NCBI GenBank assembly: GCA_023052935.1
Contig: CM041292.1
Location: 134,678,951 to 134,742,950, forward strand
Length of the DNA: 64,000 nt
Source: Piezodorus guildinii
Taxonomy: Eukaryota > Arthropoda > Insecta > Hemiptera > Pentatomidae
Reading direction: 5' to 3'
The position numbers and the translations under genes were made by a program. Below the pieces are notes generated by a model that was not told the DNA's origin, ran no database searches, and worked only from the letters and a program-made list of their open reading frames with translations. Shown here piece by piece: positions 1 through 10,190 of the stretch; the first letter of the stretch is position 1, and each line of letters begins with the position of its first letter.

Positions 1-350
1 GTTTAAAAAATTTACGAACATTTACATCAACTGAAAATTTTAGTGCGTTATATCAAGGAAGGTTAGAAAGGAGTCACGCGCTTTAATTTTTTCATTGTAT
101 AGTCTTATTATTGCACTAATTGTAGATATTTCGATCGTGTAAACATAGTCCTTTTTTCTATATAAATTGTTAAAGAAGGGTGAGTAATATTAGCATTATT
201 TATAGCCGAATATCTCAAAAGGACAACTCTAAAACTTATAGATCATACACTTCTATATGATAAGTACTCTAAGATATAATTTAGTGACTGAAACTCAAAC
301 AGTTCCAGTGTTATAATTTTAATAGGCTTAAAGTAAGTTGATAAGATAAC
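1..350. other. AT-rich sequence, no feature seen
   Basis: No reading frame, repeat family or RNA gene was recognised here. The sequence is low in complexity and A/T-rich up to the left inverted repeat of the element that starts at 351. Confidence 0.5.
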
Positions 351-741
351 AATTGAGACGTTGATTTCCAAAAGGTACTATATCCATTCTAGGAAATTTT
401 ACAGGAGATGCGAAAATCACTAATTATTAAATTACTAAATCACATAATTTGATTGATTTCGCATAAAAATCCAGAATTGTTTTTTTAGTATATTAATTAA
501 ATCATATTAAAGTTATGAAATGAGATGTTTTGGTATAATTTAGAACGAAATTAAATCTATAATTAGTTCCTTTAGAAAATAATTATATTTCTAAATCGTG
601 TTTATAAAGGACTTAGGTGTACATTAGATAAAATCAAATAGAAGATTTTGATAAAACTAAATTATGAGAATACAAATATGTAAAAAAATCAATTTTGTAA
701 AAAATGTCCTTTAGTACCTTTTGGAAATCAACGTCTCAATT
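351..741. mobile_element. MITE-like element with 30-bp terminal inverted repeats
   Basis: Positions 351-380 (core GAGACGTTGATTTCC then AAAAGGTACTA) recur as a reverse complement at 712-741, with near-perfect pairing. About 330 bp of non-coding A/T-rich DNA lies between them. If AATT at both outer edges is the target duplication, the element proper is 355-737. The size, lack of an ORF and inverted termini fit a non-autonomous DNA transposon. The superfamily cannot be assigned from one copy. Confidence 0.6.
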
Positions 742-1857
742 CTTGCAATGCAGTAATAATTAATGCATTTTATTCAGAAAAAAAAAAAAGTCTTAGCTAC
801 TAAATTTTATCCGACAGTTCTTATCTTTAGGAGGTTATAATTATTTTCGATAATGAACAATTGTAACCGACCAAGAAAAAATAATAGAAAATATTCCCCT
901 CTTAAAATTTTTGGTATCTCGTTTTATGATAATTAAAATCAAAATATCGAATAAAAAATTAAAGAATACCGAGTACGCATTACAATTTAAAGAATACCAC
1001 TTTTTCTCCATTCCCCCATTATTTATAAAATCATGCATGCTGATCATCAAACAATGCCTTCAAATTTGTTAGGAAAACACTTACAATGACTATTATCCAA
1101 CCATGAAACAATTTAATCACCAAGTCGAACCAATCACAAGAGTACTCAACAAAATGTCCATCAATGTTTTCAAACCATTAGAATATCATCTAAAGATTTA
1201 TGAACACAACGAGAAAGGCTACTGCCTATAACAGAACGATGAAAAGACATAGTGAAATTTCCTAAACGGAATATAAGAAGAGAGATTTTACGATGCCGGT
1301 CTCCATGTCGAGAACCAACTACCGTTTAAAACCCTACAAATATGGGGACAAGCCATATCGTCATCCGTCTCTATGCCTCAACTCCTAGTTCGGAATGGGC
1401 TTTAAAGATAAGAAAATAAATTGCAAGTAGCAGTAAAGTGCTGTTTGTGATATCCTTGTCTCCGTACGGATAAGAGATAAAAATATGAGGAATAAAAAAA
1501 TTACTAAAACCGCATGAACGTCTGCAGTAGGATATTCTATGGAGGATTTTAAATTCACTTTCGATTGAATACATCTATTCAATTTACCGACCATTATATA
1601 CATTATTATTTCTTTGAAAACATTAATTTAGTCATTAAAAGTATTAGAACTTTATATCAATATAAGTGATGGCTAAAAAAAATTTGAATATCACAGGTAA
1701 AAGTCAAAATAGAGCAAAAAGATAAATTAGACTAAATATGAAAAAGGGAAATAACATATATAAGAACAAATATACGCCACTAATGTGATCTCACGAAATC
1801 TACTAACTGAAATTAAACTTGACAGTGTTTCAGAATTAAAATAAAACGTAAAAACTG
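742..1857. other. No gene recognised
   Basis: Only short chance ORFs of up to 72 codons occur on the minus strand, with no recognisable domain. A poly(A) run lies near 779-790. Nothing else could be supported. Confidence 0.45.
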
Positions 1858-2160
1858 TACCTCTATAACCCATGAAAGGTCATGGGTTCAGTACTTATAC
1901 AGATCCATAATGTTTCACGGCCAAAAGCCGTGCAAGGAGGTGATAAGGAATAAATCCCAGGAGGGTCTCCATTCCATACCCTAGCATCGCTCCACAGCTG
2001 AAATAACAAAATAAATGATTCTGCGTCAGCCGGGTTTCGCTAGTCTCGCACGCTAAAGATTGTGAGTTCGAATCTCAGTCCAGTCAGGGTATAATTAAAT
2101 GGGGATTCACTCACAGCCTCTCCCCCGACGGCCACTTACAAAAATAGGCGTAGGGAATGA
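1858..2160 (+). repeat. tRNA-derived SINE-like sequence (SINE-2 type)
   Basis: Positions 2026-2095 contain a pol III B-box-like motif (GAGTTCGAATCTC) preceded by a tRNA-like segment that does not fold as a clean cloverleaf. The stretch before it (around 2000, CCACAGCTGAAATAAC) is also seen at 40085-40245 beside another B-box-like motif, which argues for a repeat family rather than a lone tRNA relic. Boundaries are uncertain. Confidence 0.4.
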
Positions 2161-2329
2161 AAACCCTAATTTATTAGAGAAAGATGGAGAGGTACAGGAT
2201 AGTTCTCTATCCACTACACAACGCCGCTTCCTCTAAAAGAACCTTCCTATATAGTACCGATAAATTACCTCAACCTCGTACAGATAAATACAAATTATTT
2301 GTATACATCTTTTTGGCCTGTACGAAGTA

Positions 2330-2465
2330 TCAATCCTTCCATAACAAACACCACTCCCACTTTAACTCACTAGTTTCAATCCTTGCTTCCTCTTCCATTC
2401 CTGGCAATCCTCCGAGGAGTCTGAAAAGAATATGGCTTCGAGACCTCCTAGTTTATATTACCTAG
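2330..2465 (+). pseudogene. Probable Jockey-type ORF2 C-terminal remnant
   Basis: The frame ends with a motif of the form PPR, then SLKRIWLRDLL, close to the last residues of the Jockey ORF2s in this window (RRRLKRSWMRDLL at 52620 and a similar end near 18265). No reverse transcriptase core precedes it, so at most this is a short, diverged, 5'-truncated copy. The match rests on about 30 residues. Confidence 0.35.
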
Positions 2466-2514
2466 TGGAGTGCTACCAATTGGCATATTCTCTTCATATC
2501 TTTTCTTGTATATT

Positions 2515-2515
2515 A

Positions 2516-2560
<45 letters not shown>

Positions 2561-2561
2561 T
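2515..2561. repeat. (CT)n then (TA)n microsatellite
   Basis: About ten CT repeats run directly into about fourteen TA repeats. This may be the tail region of the preceding LINE remnant, but no poly(A) is seen. Confidence 0.85.
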
Positions 2562-3369
2562 CAGCTAATTTGGTTGATGCATTTACTTATACAGTTGTGA
2601 ATTTAAATAAACAAATTAAAAAAATACAATCAAACTTCAACCAAAATAATTCAAAGTATGTTTATATTTTACTATGTCGCAGCTTCTAGGAATTGTAAGG
2701 ACTAAGAATATATAATAATATAAATAAATATTTCCATAGAGAATTACTGATTAACAAATTCTTCATTTCATGATTATTTTTATGTAGGATTTGAATAATT
2801 TAAGGATTACTGCAAACTAAATTTTTTATCCGAGTTTCTAATTGCGAAGAGGTTTCTTCACCTCGCTGAATTTTTAATTTCATTTTAAACAGAACGAGGA
2901 ATGGAGAGGAACGAAATGTAAAAAAACAAAACAAAATAAATAACCGCGAGCGTATCAGTGAGTTGACATTTAATTGGACAAAGGTAGTTAAGATTCATGG
3001 GAAGCCATTCGCCTCGGAATAAGACATAACTTTTACCGCTCTGACTGGGTAATTGAGTGAGATTAATAACTCTTCAAATACCGGAGCGAGGCGAAAGAAC
3101 TCGATGACCAATGCGCTCCGAAAAAAACGGTGGCTACAGCTTCTAACTAATGTCCATTTGGGCAAAAGAATATTTAATAAAAGTCTATTTATATAACTTG
3201 AAATTAATATATTTAAAATAAATTAAAATTTGTATAAAAAACAAAAAAAAAACGAAATTTGAACATGTCGACAATTATATTTCTCATTATGTATAATTTC
3301 TAATTAAAAATTCATGAAATTTACAAGTTCATACTTTTAAATATTAAAGTATTCGTAATTTGTTGGTTT
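2562..3369. other. No gene recognised
   Basis: A/T-rich DNA with one less A/T-rich patch (about 2940-3130). No coding frame, repeat family or RNA gene could be supported. Confidence 0.45.
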
Positions 3370-3407
3370 GTTTATTTAATGTCACTTTATTTAGTGGGAG
3401 TTTTTTG

Positions 3408-3620
3408 GGGGAAATTTTGCCTATCCAGGTTTAATTAGGATAGGGATCCATAAAGAGTACCTGACATCCCACAGGCTCGGGACCACCTTGATACGTTCCT
3501 CCGAAGGAAAGCATAACTAAGGATTTTTTACTAACAAAAAATCCTAGGACAGCTTGAGGGTTTGAGCCCGTGATCTTTAGCTTCTATGCTTGCCACCCTG
3601 CTACAGATGATACCTATTCG
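3408..3620 (-). repeat. SINE-1 copy (tRNA-derived)
   Basis: Read on the minus strand this begins with a tRNA-like head (GGGTGGCAAGCATAGAAGC, then a B-box-like GGGCTCAAACCC). The family body follows, with TCCTTAGTTATGC, CCTTCGGAGG, CCCGAGCCTGTG, GTCAGGTACTC and CCTGGATAGGCAAAATTT. The same order is found at 5105, 11740, 30903/31590, 42250 and 44868. A pol III-transcribed, LINE-mobilised SINE is the simplest reading. Its flank at 3620-3740 is shared with the copy at 11740. Confidence 0.7.
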
Positions 3621-3671
3621 TAATTTTATTTACGTACTTATAATGTTATTCTTTAACATTTTACTGGTTAT

Positions 3672-3709
3672 CCTCAGCGATGTTTCGGCCTAATATAGCT
3701 AACTCAAGT
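3672..3709 (-). ncRNA. Degenerate hammerhead-like motif
   Basis: On the minus strand the sequence reads CTTGAGTTAGCTATATTAGG, then CCGAAACATCGCTGAGG. The GAAAC-ATC half matches the family at 31512, but the CTGANGA half is lost, so no activity is expected. An almost identical copy lies at 11996-12032 next to another SINE-1. Confidence 0.4.
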
Positions 3710-3754
3710 ACTAATTCAATACTTAGTTAATGTTTCGATTTATTTTTCTCTTCA

Positions 3755-4194
3755 ACAGATTGACATGGGGCCCACACGTCAAAACAAAACGCAAAACTTT
3801 TAACTTTCGACTCAGATTATTATATTCGATACTACATAAACACTCTAAATTACGCATAAGACAGAAGCTTAACGTATATACTTATTTATTAAAACCTATA
3901 TGGACTTACGCATGCCAAATTTACGGACCTGCTAAAAAGACACACATTCAAAAAATACAAACCTTTCAATCCAAATTTTTAAGACTGACAACGAACTCAC
4001 CACCTTATGTTTCAAACGATACTCTTCAAACCGACTTACGCATTCCGACTGCAACAAACCACATTCGAATGTCGTACAAACGATTTTACGACAAACTACA
4101 TGGACACACTAACCAATTTGTTCAAAATATGGCTACAACTGACATAACTCGGCGTAGACTGAAAAGGAGTTGGATGAGGGACCTCCTAGCCTAA
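3755..4194 (+). pseudogene. Jockey ORF2 C-terminal fragment
   Basis: The frame carries the region after the reverse transcriptase core, including LTWGPHVKTKRKT near its start and a tail ending RRRLKRSWMRDLL. It is open, but lacks endonuclease and polymerase domains, and has lost a few residues (an IPSI-like stretch) before the C-terminus. An upstream ATG at 3730 lies in the target DNA and is not a real start. It has no function of its own. Confidence 0.88.
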
Positions 4195-4350
4195 AATAAT
4201 AGATCCTGTTTGAATGTCAGGAGGATGCACCACTGGGTGCTGTCTCCCTCATGCCTAACCATGCTATGTCTCCTTGTTTATAAAATCCCATTTGCTTATT
4301 GTAAACATTTTACAGGTGCAAATAAAATCATTAATAACAAAAAAAAAAAA
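3755..4350 (+). mobile_element. 5'-truncated Jockey retrotransposon copy
   Basis: The sequence from 3757 matches the last about 150 codons and 3' UTR of the full Jockey at 48346-52779, including the 3' UTR words GGAGGATGCACCACTGGGTG and AGGTGCAAATAAAAT. It ends in a run of A at 4339-4350. A 10-bp direct repeat, TTTCTCTTCA, flanks it at 3745-3754 and 4351-4360. This is the expected product of target-primed reverse transcription that stopped early. Confidence 0.92.
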
Positions 4351-4360
4351 TTTCTCTTCA

Positions 4361-5104
4361 TCGTTTTTATTATTCCATTGGACGAATAAAATTGTATGGT
4401 ATAAAAATACATATATAAATATAAATTTTAAAACACTGCGAAACAGATTAATAGGTATGAGTGAATGTTTATTTATAAACAAATGTTCAAAAATATCAAA
4501 TGCAAAAGAATAACTAGAGATATAGAAACTTATAGATGTTCAATATACAATTTTAATACGGAACGCATCTTAATATAAATTCCATTAATTTGGAAGGAGA
4601 ATAAATAAAAACATAAAATAAATATAAATTCTGGATGTAATTCCAGGCCAATGATCTTAAATAGAAATTCCAAGCAAACAGAATCAAAGCTCGTACTTCG
4701 AAACTGTAGCTAAAATGCATTGAAACTGAAGAGCTGAAATTGAATTGCTAATTCCTAGTATAACATAGTATACCATAAAATAGTAGGAATAAAGTTATTA
4801 AACTTAATTAACCGATGAATTAGACACCTGGAGAGGCTGAAAATATGGAATAAACAGTAAAAACGACAATATAAGAGCACTTTTGATGACTTATCAATTT
4901 ATAACAGTAAAAATTAAATTTAAATCAAGTCACAGCATAGCTTGTTTATATTTTCCTAAATATCATAACGCAACTAATTTAGGGGTTATAAACTCTACTT
5001 GAATTGTATACCTGAAAAAAAACCCGCAGGCGTATTTTGACCAAAATGTGAAGCAACCTAGGAATAGGTATAAGATAAAAAAAAACACGCCTATTAAAAC
5101 TTGA
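4361..5104. other. No gene recognised
   Basis: A/T-rich DNA with overlapping short ORFs on both strands near 4264-4513 that show no domain. No repeat family member was identified. Confidence 0.45.
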
Positions 5105-5360
5105 ATAAATGTCATCTGTTGTGTAGTGGCTAGCATAATACCCTCCTATGGCCAAGGTCGTGTGTTCAAATCGGTCTGATGGCCTAAGGGTTTTTACAAA
5201 CAAATTTTCTTTGGTTACACCGTCCTTCAGATAAGACGTAAAATGGTGATCCCGAGCCTGTGCGATGTCAGATACTTGTTGGAAATCCCTGTGAATGTTA
5301 ATTATACTTGGGTAGAAAAAAATTAGAAGTAAACCGCGGTAGCATAAACAAAACTTGAAT
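5105..5360 (+). repeat. SINE-1 copy (tRNA-derived), diverged
   Basis: The head GTAGTGGCTAGCATAATA is followed by a B-box-like GTGTTCAAATC, then body words shared with the family (CCGTCCTTCAGA, GATCCCGAGCCTGTGCGATG, GTCAGATACTTG) and a GCATAAACAAAA tail. The orientation is opposite to the copy at 3408. Several internal changes suggest an older insertion. Confidence 0.65.
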
Positions 5361-6447
5361 CTAATAATAGAACTTTTATAAATCGTTTGTAATTACTATC
5401 CATAAATATTTTCAAATAACATAAACCTACCTAATGTTTAATGAAATTTGGATAGTAATATATTCGATTACTTAAAAATGAATTTCCACATTAAATTACT
5501 ATACTTATTTCATTAAAATAATTAAATTAAAAAATAATTATTATCAGCCGACTACATTCTGAGCTTACATTAGATTTAGTATAATGCATCAGGCCAAACA
5601 AAAGAAATTTATTAGATAGCCCAAGTCAGATCACCTATACATAAAAAAAAAAGAAAAAAAAAGAAAAGGAGTTGGTTAAAAACACCGGACGCTAATCATA
5701 CTGCGAAAGTGAAAATTGAAGGCGAGAAGGAAAAAAAAGGAAGAGAAAATAAAAGAAGAAGGGAGTCATGAACTCCACAAAAATTGCTTATTAATTAGAT
5801 GAGGTCGCCATCTTGGTGTGGCTAGTAGCAATTAGAGCCCACGCCCAATTCCTTCTCTCCATCTTTGTTTAATTATCACGTAAAAAGCATGGAGGAGTGG
5901 GGTCACTAGCTCCATTCATATGCAGGTCGGCTTCACCTGCCTTAACTTGGGAGTCCTACTGGATTATGGAGGCAGAGGATGCGAAAATACAGGAGAAAAC
6001 ACAAGAATTCAGTTACTACTAAATTCTAGTTTAAACTAAAAAAAAACAACAGCAAATTAAGAAATAGCGACGTAAAACTTCATGTATATCACATACTAAA
6101 AAAATACTGCTCATTTGGGCATGGAAAATCACAACATGAAACGTGAACATAAACTGATACAGAATTTTTTTATTCATCAGTTATTAATTTTTAAACACAT
6201 GTTGAAAAATGAAAATTATATATTCAAAGAACCATAGAATTTCAGTTTTTTTTTTTTTTTTTTCTAAACGGAAATACTTACAGAAAGGCATGGCATCCGT
6301 CCAGTGGCACAAATGGATTTTTTTGTGCCAGAGATAAAGAGCGCCCCCTGATATTTTTAGACTATTGCGTAAGGATTTTTTTTGAGCCGTAACAAAAAAA
6401 ATCGAAAGTAAAATTGATATAAAAAAAAATTATCAATATTTTAAAAC
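5361..6447. other. No gene; purine-rich tract at 5641-5767
   Basis: No coding frame was recognised. One strand of 5641-5767 is almost all purine (runs of A with GGAAG and GAAGAAGGG), a low-complexity tract. A run of about 20 T lies near 6245-6264. Confidence 0.45.
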
Positions 6448-6600
6448 ATCTGGTGCGCGCGACTTTCACATACTTAAGTTGTTAAAATCAATTTAAGAAC
6501 TTTTAAATAAAGTTAGAGATGAAAAAGATTTTTCGTATTTATTTATATGCACGTCAAGGGGTTCCGATACATGTAATATATGGGACCTTATTATTAAAGA
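6448..6600 (+). repeat. Rep-A terminal remnant
   Basis: Begins TCTGGTGCGCGCGACTTTCA and continues with an AAAATCAATTTAAGAACTTT-like segment and GTTAGAGATGAAAAA, matching the left end of the Rep-A family (copies at 22127, 33390, 42683). The match fades after about 120 bp, so this is a truncated, diverged copy. Confidence 0.55.
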
Positions 6601-6713
6601 ATTGACTTATTAACAGAAAACACTTGACTTTATTGAAGTTTTATTCATTTTAACCACTGCATCTATGTTTTCCTAAGACTACAGGGAAAAATATTAATAT
6701 CACTGACAGTTTC

Positions 6714-7254
6714 TTTCTAGCTTAAAAAATATAGGTACATTATTAATCATAATAAACTCCTTCCATAAATCAGTTTTGACTGCATTTACGTCTGTGATAT
6801 CATTACAATCAAATACTGATTCGGATGATGATGATGACGACGTGTCTTCTTCAATTTCATGAACAGCAGTTCTCTTTTTTCTTAAGAAACAGCGTATTTT
6901 AAAATGACCAAACCTTCCACATATTATACATTTCTTACTAAAAGCTGGGCAATTTCAAGGTTTATGATTGGTTTCGCATTTCTTAAATTTGTATTTACAT
7001 TCTGAGTTGCTTTGTGAGTGTACTTTAGTATCTTTATTGAGCTAATTAACATTAGCTGAAGCCTGCGCTCCGTCCACGGACATTCCCCTACAGTAGGATT
7101 TAGCTAGCTCTGTTGCCTGGGACAATTGAGTCACTTCGTCCAATGACTGTATTTTTGTTTCTTTTAACAATACTTTCTGTACTTCTGGATCATTGCAGTT
7201 ACGCACTGTATGGTCTATTATCATTCTTTCTGAGAATGAGGTAAAAGCGGAATC
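6714..7254 (-). pseudogene. Decayed LTR-retrotransposon gag fragment with CCHC zinc knuckle
   Basis: On the minus strand one frame reads through with two in-frame stops (near 7039-7041 and 6955-6957). It contains a capsid-like segment (7042-7224), then a CX2CX4HX4C knuckle (CIICGRFGHFKIRC) preceded by a second, weaker Cys/His cluster, then a Ser/Glu-rich stretch. This order is typical of Ty3/gypsy-type Gag that binds element RNA. The gag-type label is from the knuckle and its context. The clade is inference. No LTRs were found and the fragment is plainly non-functional. Confidence 0.7.
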
Positions 7255-7283
7255 TTTATTCTTAAAGGACCTTTAAGAATAAA
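7255..7283. repeat. Perfect 29-nt inverted repeat
   Basis: TTTATTCTTAAAGG, one A, then CCTTTAAGAATAAA form a perfect 14-bp hairpin. It lies exactly where the gag-like homology stops, so it may mark a rearrangement breakpoint. Confidence 0.8.
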
Positions 7284-9068
7284 TATACCGACAGAAAATA
7301 AATTCACCTCAAGAATTAGTGCATTCATCCCTAAAATTACCGGAATTTGGGTATGGAACGAGGCATTCTATTATTTCTCCTCAACCCACCTCCTGTACTA
7401 TCATATACAACAGTTCAATGCAAATAAGTTTTATAAAAGGAAATAATATTGATAAAAAAGAAGTGTGGCCCAAATTTATGAGTGATTTTATAAGATTGAA
7501 GAAGACCAGGAATATTATTTTTTAAAGTTAATTAAGCTTAAATTAAGTTGGTCATTAAAAGTTATCAAGATGAACAATATTTTACAATAAATATAGAACC
7601 ATTCCAGTTGACATTCGATCAATTGATCAATTTCGATAAAATCTATAAAAGTTGGTTTAAAGTTAATACCCAAAGAAGTAATATCAGAAAATCAAAAAAA
7701 TGAAACGATTATATAGAAAATATAAGAAATAAACATTATCAAGTAAAACTTCAACGATATTTATAACTGTGATCAAACAAACACATAAATTCAAAAACAC
7801 TTAACAATTCTTTCACCTTTACAACATTTAAAAAATATGTATTAAAGATCGAAATAAGAAAAACGGAGAGGAATGAGAGAAATTTGTAGATACTAAACCA
7901 AATAAGTATATTCGATTTACATAGAAGAATCTTTAAAATATTAACGGATTTAAAACAGTTCTATGTGAAATTGTATATTACTATACAAGAACCCAGAAAA
8001 TATTATTTAATTAAATATTTTTATAGAAGAAAACTAAGTAAATAAAATAAAAAGATATACCTAAATAAAGACTAAAGTTAACAATCGAAACTAAATATTC
8101 TAGTGAAAATATTCATTAGCTAATAAGGTTATTGAATTTTATTGTGTATCGTATGATTTCTGCACAATTAATTAAGATATTTGTTATCATGCATTTTCGT
8201 AGGGTAATTAACTACGAATTAAATATTTTTAGTTAATGCTGAAAATTATGAAGCCACGAAAAGGATAAACAATAACTAATCAAACAACTTTTTTAATAAA
8301 AATAAATCATGACTTCTTTATCTATTGTTGTTACCTTATTGTTTGAAATTTGAATTGAATTTATTTTCATTTCTAAAACAACACAAAGTTTCTGTAGGTC
8401 TCAGAATTTCTTTCATGTTGTATCCAGAATCCGAAAACTCACTAATAAATTTGCTAAAGCGTAAATTTACAAAAAATGGTGGAGATGTAAATTCGAAACC
8501 TGGTTTGTCAATGATGTTTTATACATAAGTGGGAATAAACATGCTACCGAAGAGGCAGACCAATTTTAAGATAATTTATATTCACTAACCGTGAGCGTTC
8601 ATCATTACTTCAGGATAAAATTACTGCTTTATAAATAACTCAATGCTTATGGAAACTCCCAGGCTGGACCCAACCTTCCAATTTAAATGTAAATAAATTT
8701 ATTACGCCCCATATTTGCTTTTCTGACAAGTTGGTAGAAACCTTGTGGACAAGATAGTTAATGTAATCAAAGCAAAAAGGCAGCAGCATATACTTCCCAG
8801 CCTGTCCATTTAAATCTCAACTGAATGGGTATGAAAGAAAAAAAATTGACAGAGTTTTGAATTATTTATTAGTTCGAATTTAAATACCACTTCTGAAAAA
8901 TCACCGATACGTTGGATAGTTAATATGAATTTCATCACCAATCAAAAATTGAATTTTAATGCAGCAGACAACCTAACATTAGTAATGCATATGTTTCAAA
9001 AACTTTGGTTGAACAGGAATAAAGTTAAGTAGGCAATACATTATTATTTATAAAAGATATACAAATAA

Positions 9069-9072
<4 letters not shown>
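7284..9072. other. No gene recognised
   Basis: A/T-rich DNA with scattered short ORFs (for example 8325-8528, plus strand, 67 codons) that have no recognisable domain. No repeat family was identified. Confidence 0.4.
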
Positions 9073-9131
<59 letters not shown>

Positions 9132-9132
9132 T
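9073..9132. repeat. (TA)n microsatellite
   Basis: About 60 bp of almost uninterrupted TA repeats. Confidence 0.95.
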
Positions 9133-9399
9133 AAACAAAATACTGTTTGATTTGAGTTAATGAACCACGGATTACTGTTATAAATGTCATCACTGAAACG
9201 GAATTTGATTTTATCAAATAAATAACAATACGATATAATATTGTAAACAGAGGAGTAAGTAGCCTAACCTTCGGTGTAGTTTAGTGTTATAAGAGCTAAC
9301 TGAGAGTAAATATGTAACAAAGAATTTTATTTTTTATAGTTTTGTTATTAATTATCAGAAGGTATCTTTTAATTTATTTTATCTTTATTTTTATTATTT

Positions 9400-9515
9400 T
9401 GTTTTATTATACTCTAAGACACTAAAGTTTCTTTATGTGAAATTTGTAATATTATTCTAAAGGGACATGTCCCAGAATAAATAAATAATTTATTATTATT
9501 ATTATTAAATAAGTT
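9400..9515 (+). mobile_element. CR1/L2-like LINE 3' end
   Basis: Contains the 3'-terminal signature shared with five other LINE ends here: TTCTAAAGGGACATGTCCC, then AGAATAAATAAA, then a (TTA)n tail. GGGACATGTCCC at 9462-9473 is a perfect hairpin. Upstream 3' UTR is probably present, but no ORF is, so the copy is strongly 5'-truncated. Confidence 0.6.
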
Positions 9516-9568
9516 ATAATAAATGTCTCGATATATACGGTATTTCTATTTCATTTAATTTTTCAATA

Positions 9569-9809
9569 ATAATAATAATAATAATAGGCTTACCGAACCC
9601 GAAGGTTCGATGCCGATACCACCAAACTTCGCCTGCATAGACTCGTCCAATGTTCACCGGTCAAGCCCAAGCCCCCGAGATCAGCCTTAATGCAATCCTC
9701 CCATCGACGCTTCGGCCTACCTTTCGGACGCCTACCAGTCGGCTCAGCGAATACCAACTTTCTCGGAATCCGTTCCTCACTAAGCCCAACAACTTTACGC
9801 GCCCATTCC
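9569..9809 (-). mobile_element. 5'-truncated RTE-like LINE copy
   Basis: On the minus strand the frame from 9811 to 9590 encodes the basic C-terminal tail of an RTE-type protein (motifs TGRRPKGRPKRRWEDC and GLTGEHWTSLC) and ends at a stop just after a hairpin (9594-9609). A (TTA)n tail follows. AATTTTTCAATA occurs at 9557-9568 and 9810-9821, giving a 12-bp target duplication. A second copy is at 55409-55942. Confidence 0.88.
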
Positions 9810-9954
9810 AATTTTTCAATATTTCATTTAAATATTTTAAAAACTCATGTCATGACTCAAGGAGGTATGTAGAAATTAAATTAAAATCAATATATCATTA
9901 TGGGAAAATGTGCAAAGTGAGGAGACAGAATGTTGAGATTCAGATACGTTATTT

Positions 9955-10190
9955 GTGCTCATAATTATGAAAGTGGTCTAAGTCATATATTTTTCGTCTA
10001 GAAATATTTGAACGAATTAAAAAATATTTTTACACTATAAGAAATACTAATTTGTAAAGGCTCATTTTTGACGATATCATAAAAATTACACTGAATAAAT
10101 TTAGTTTAAACTAATGTGGTGTGAAATAAGTGATAAATTCGTTTGTTTGTTTTTTATTTTGACTAAGACCACTTTCACAATTATGGGCTC
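9955..10190. mobile_element. MITE-like element with about 30-bp inverted termini
   Basis: GTGCTCATAATTATGAAAG then TGGTCTAAGTCA (from 9955) pairs with the reverse complement at 10160-10190, with three or four mismatches. ATTT directly outside both ends may be the target duplication. The interior is non-coding. A non-autonomous DNA transposon or foldback element is likely. Confidence 0.6.

Noticed and set aside
2026..2095. Possible tRNA gene (B-box-like GAGTTCGAATCTC)
   Set aside because: The acceptor, D and anticodon arms do not pair as a cloverleaf, and related flanking sequence recurs at 40085, which fits a SINE better.
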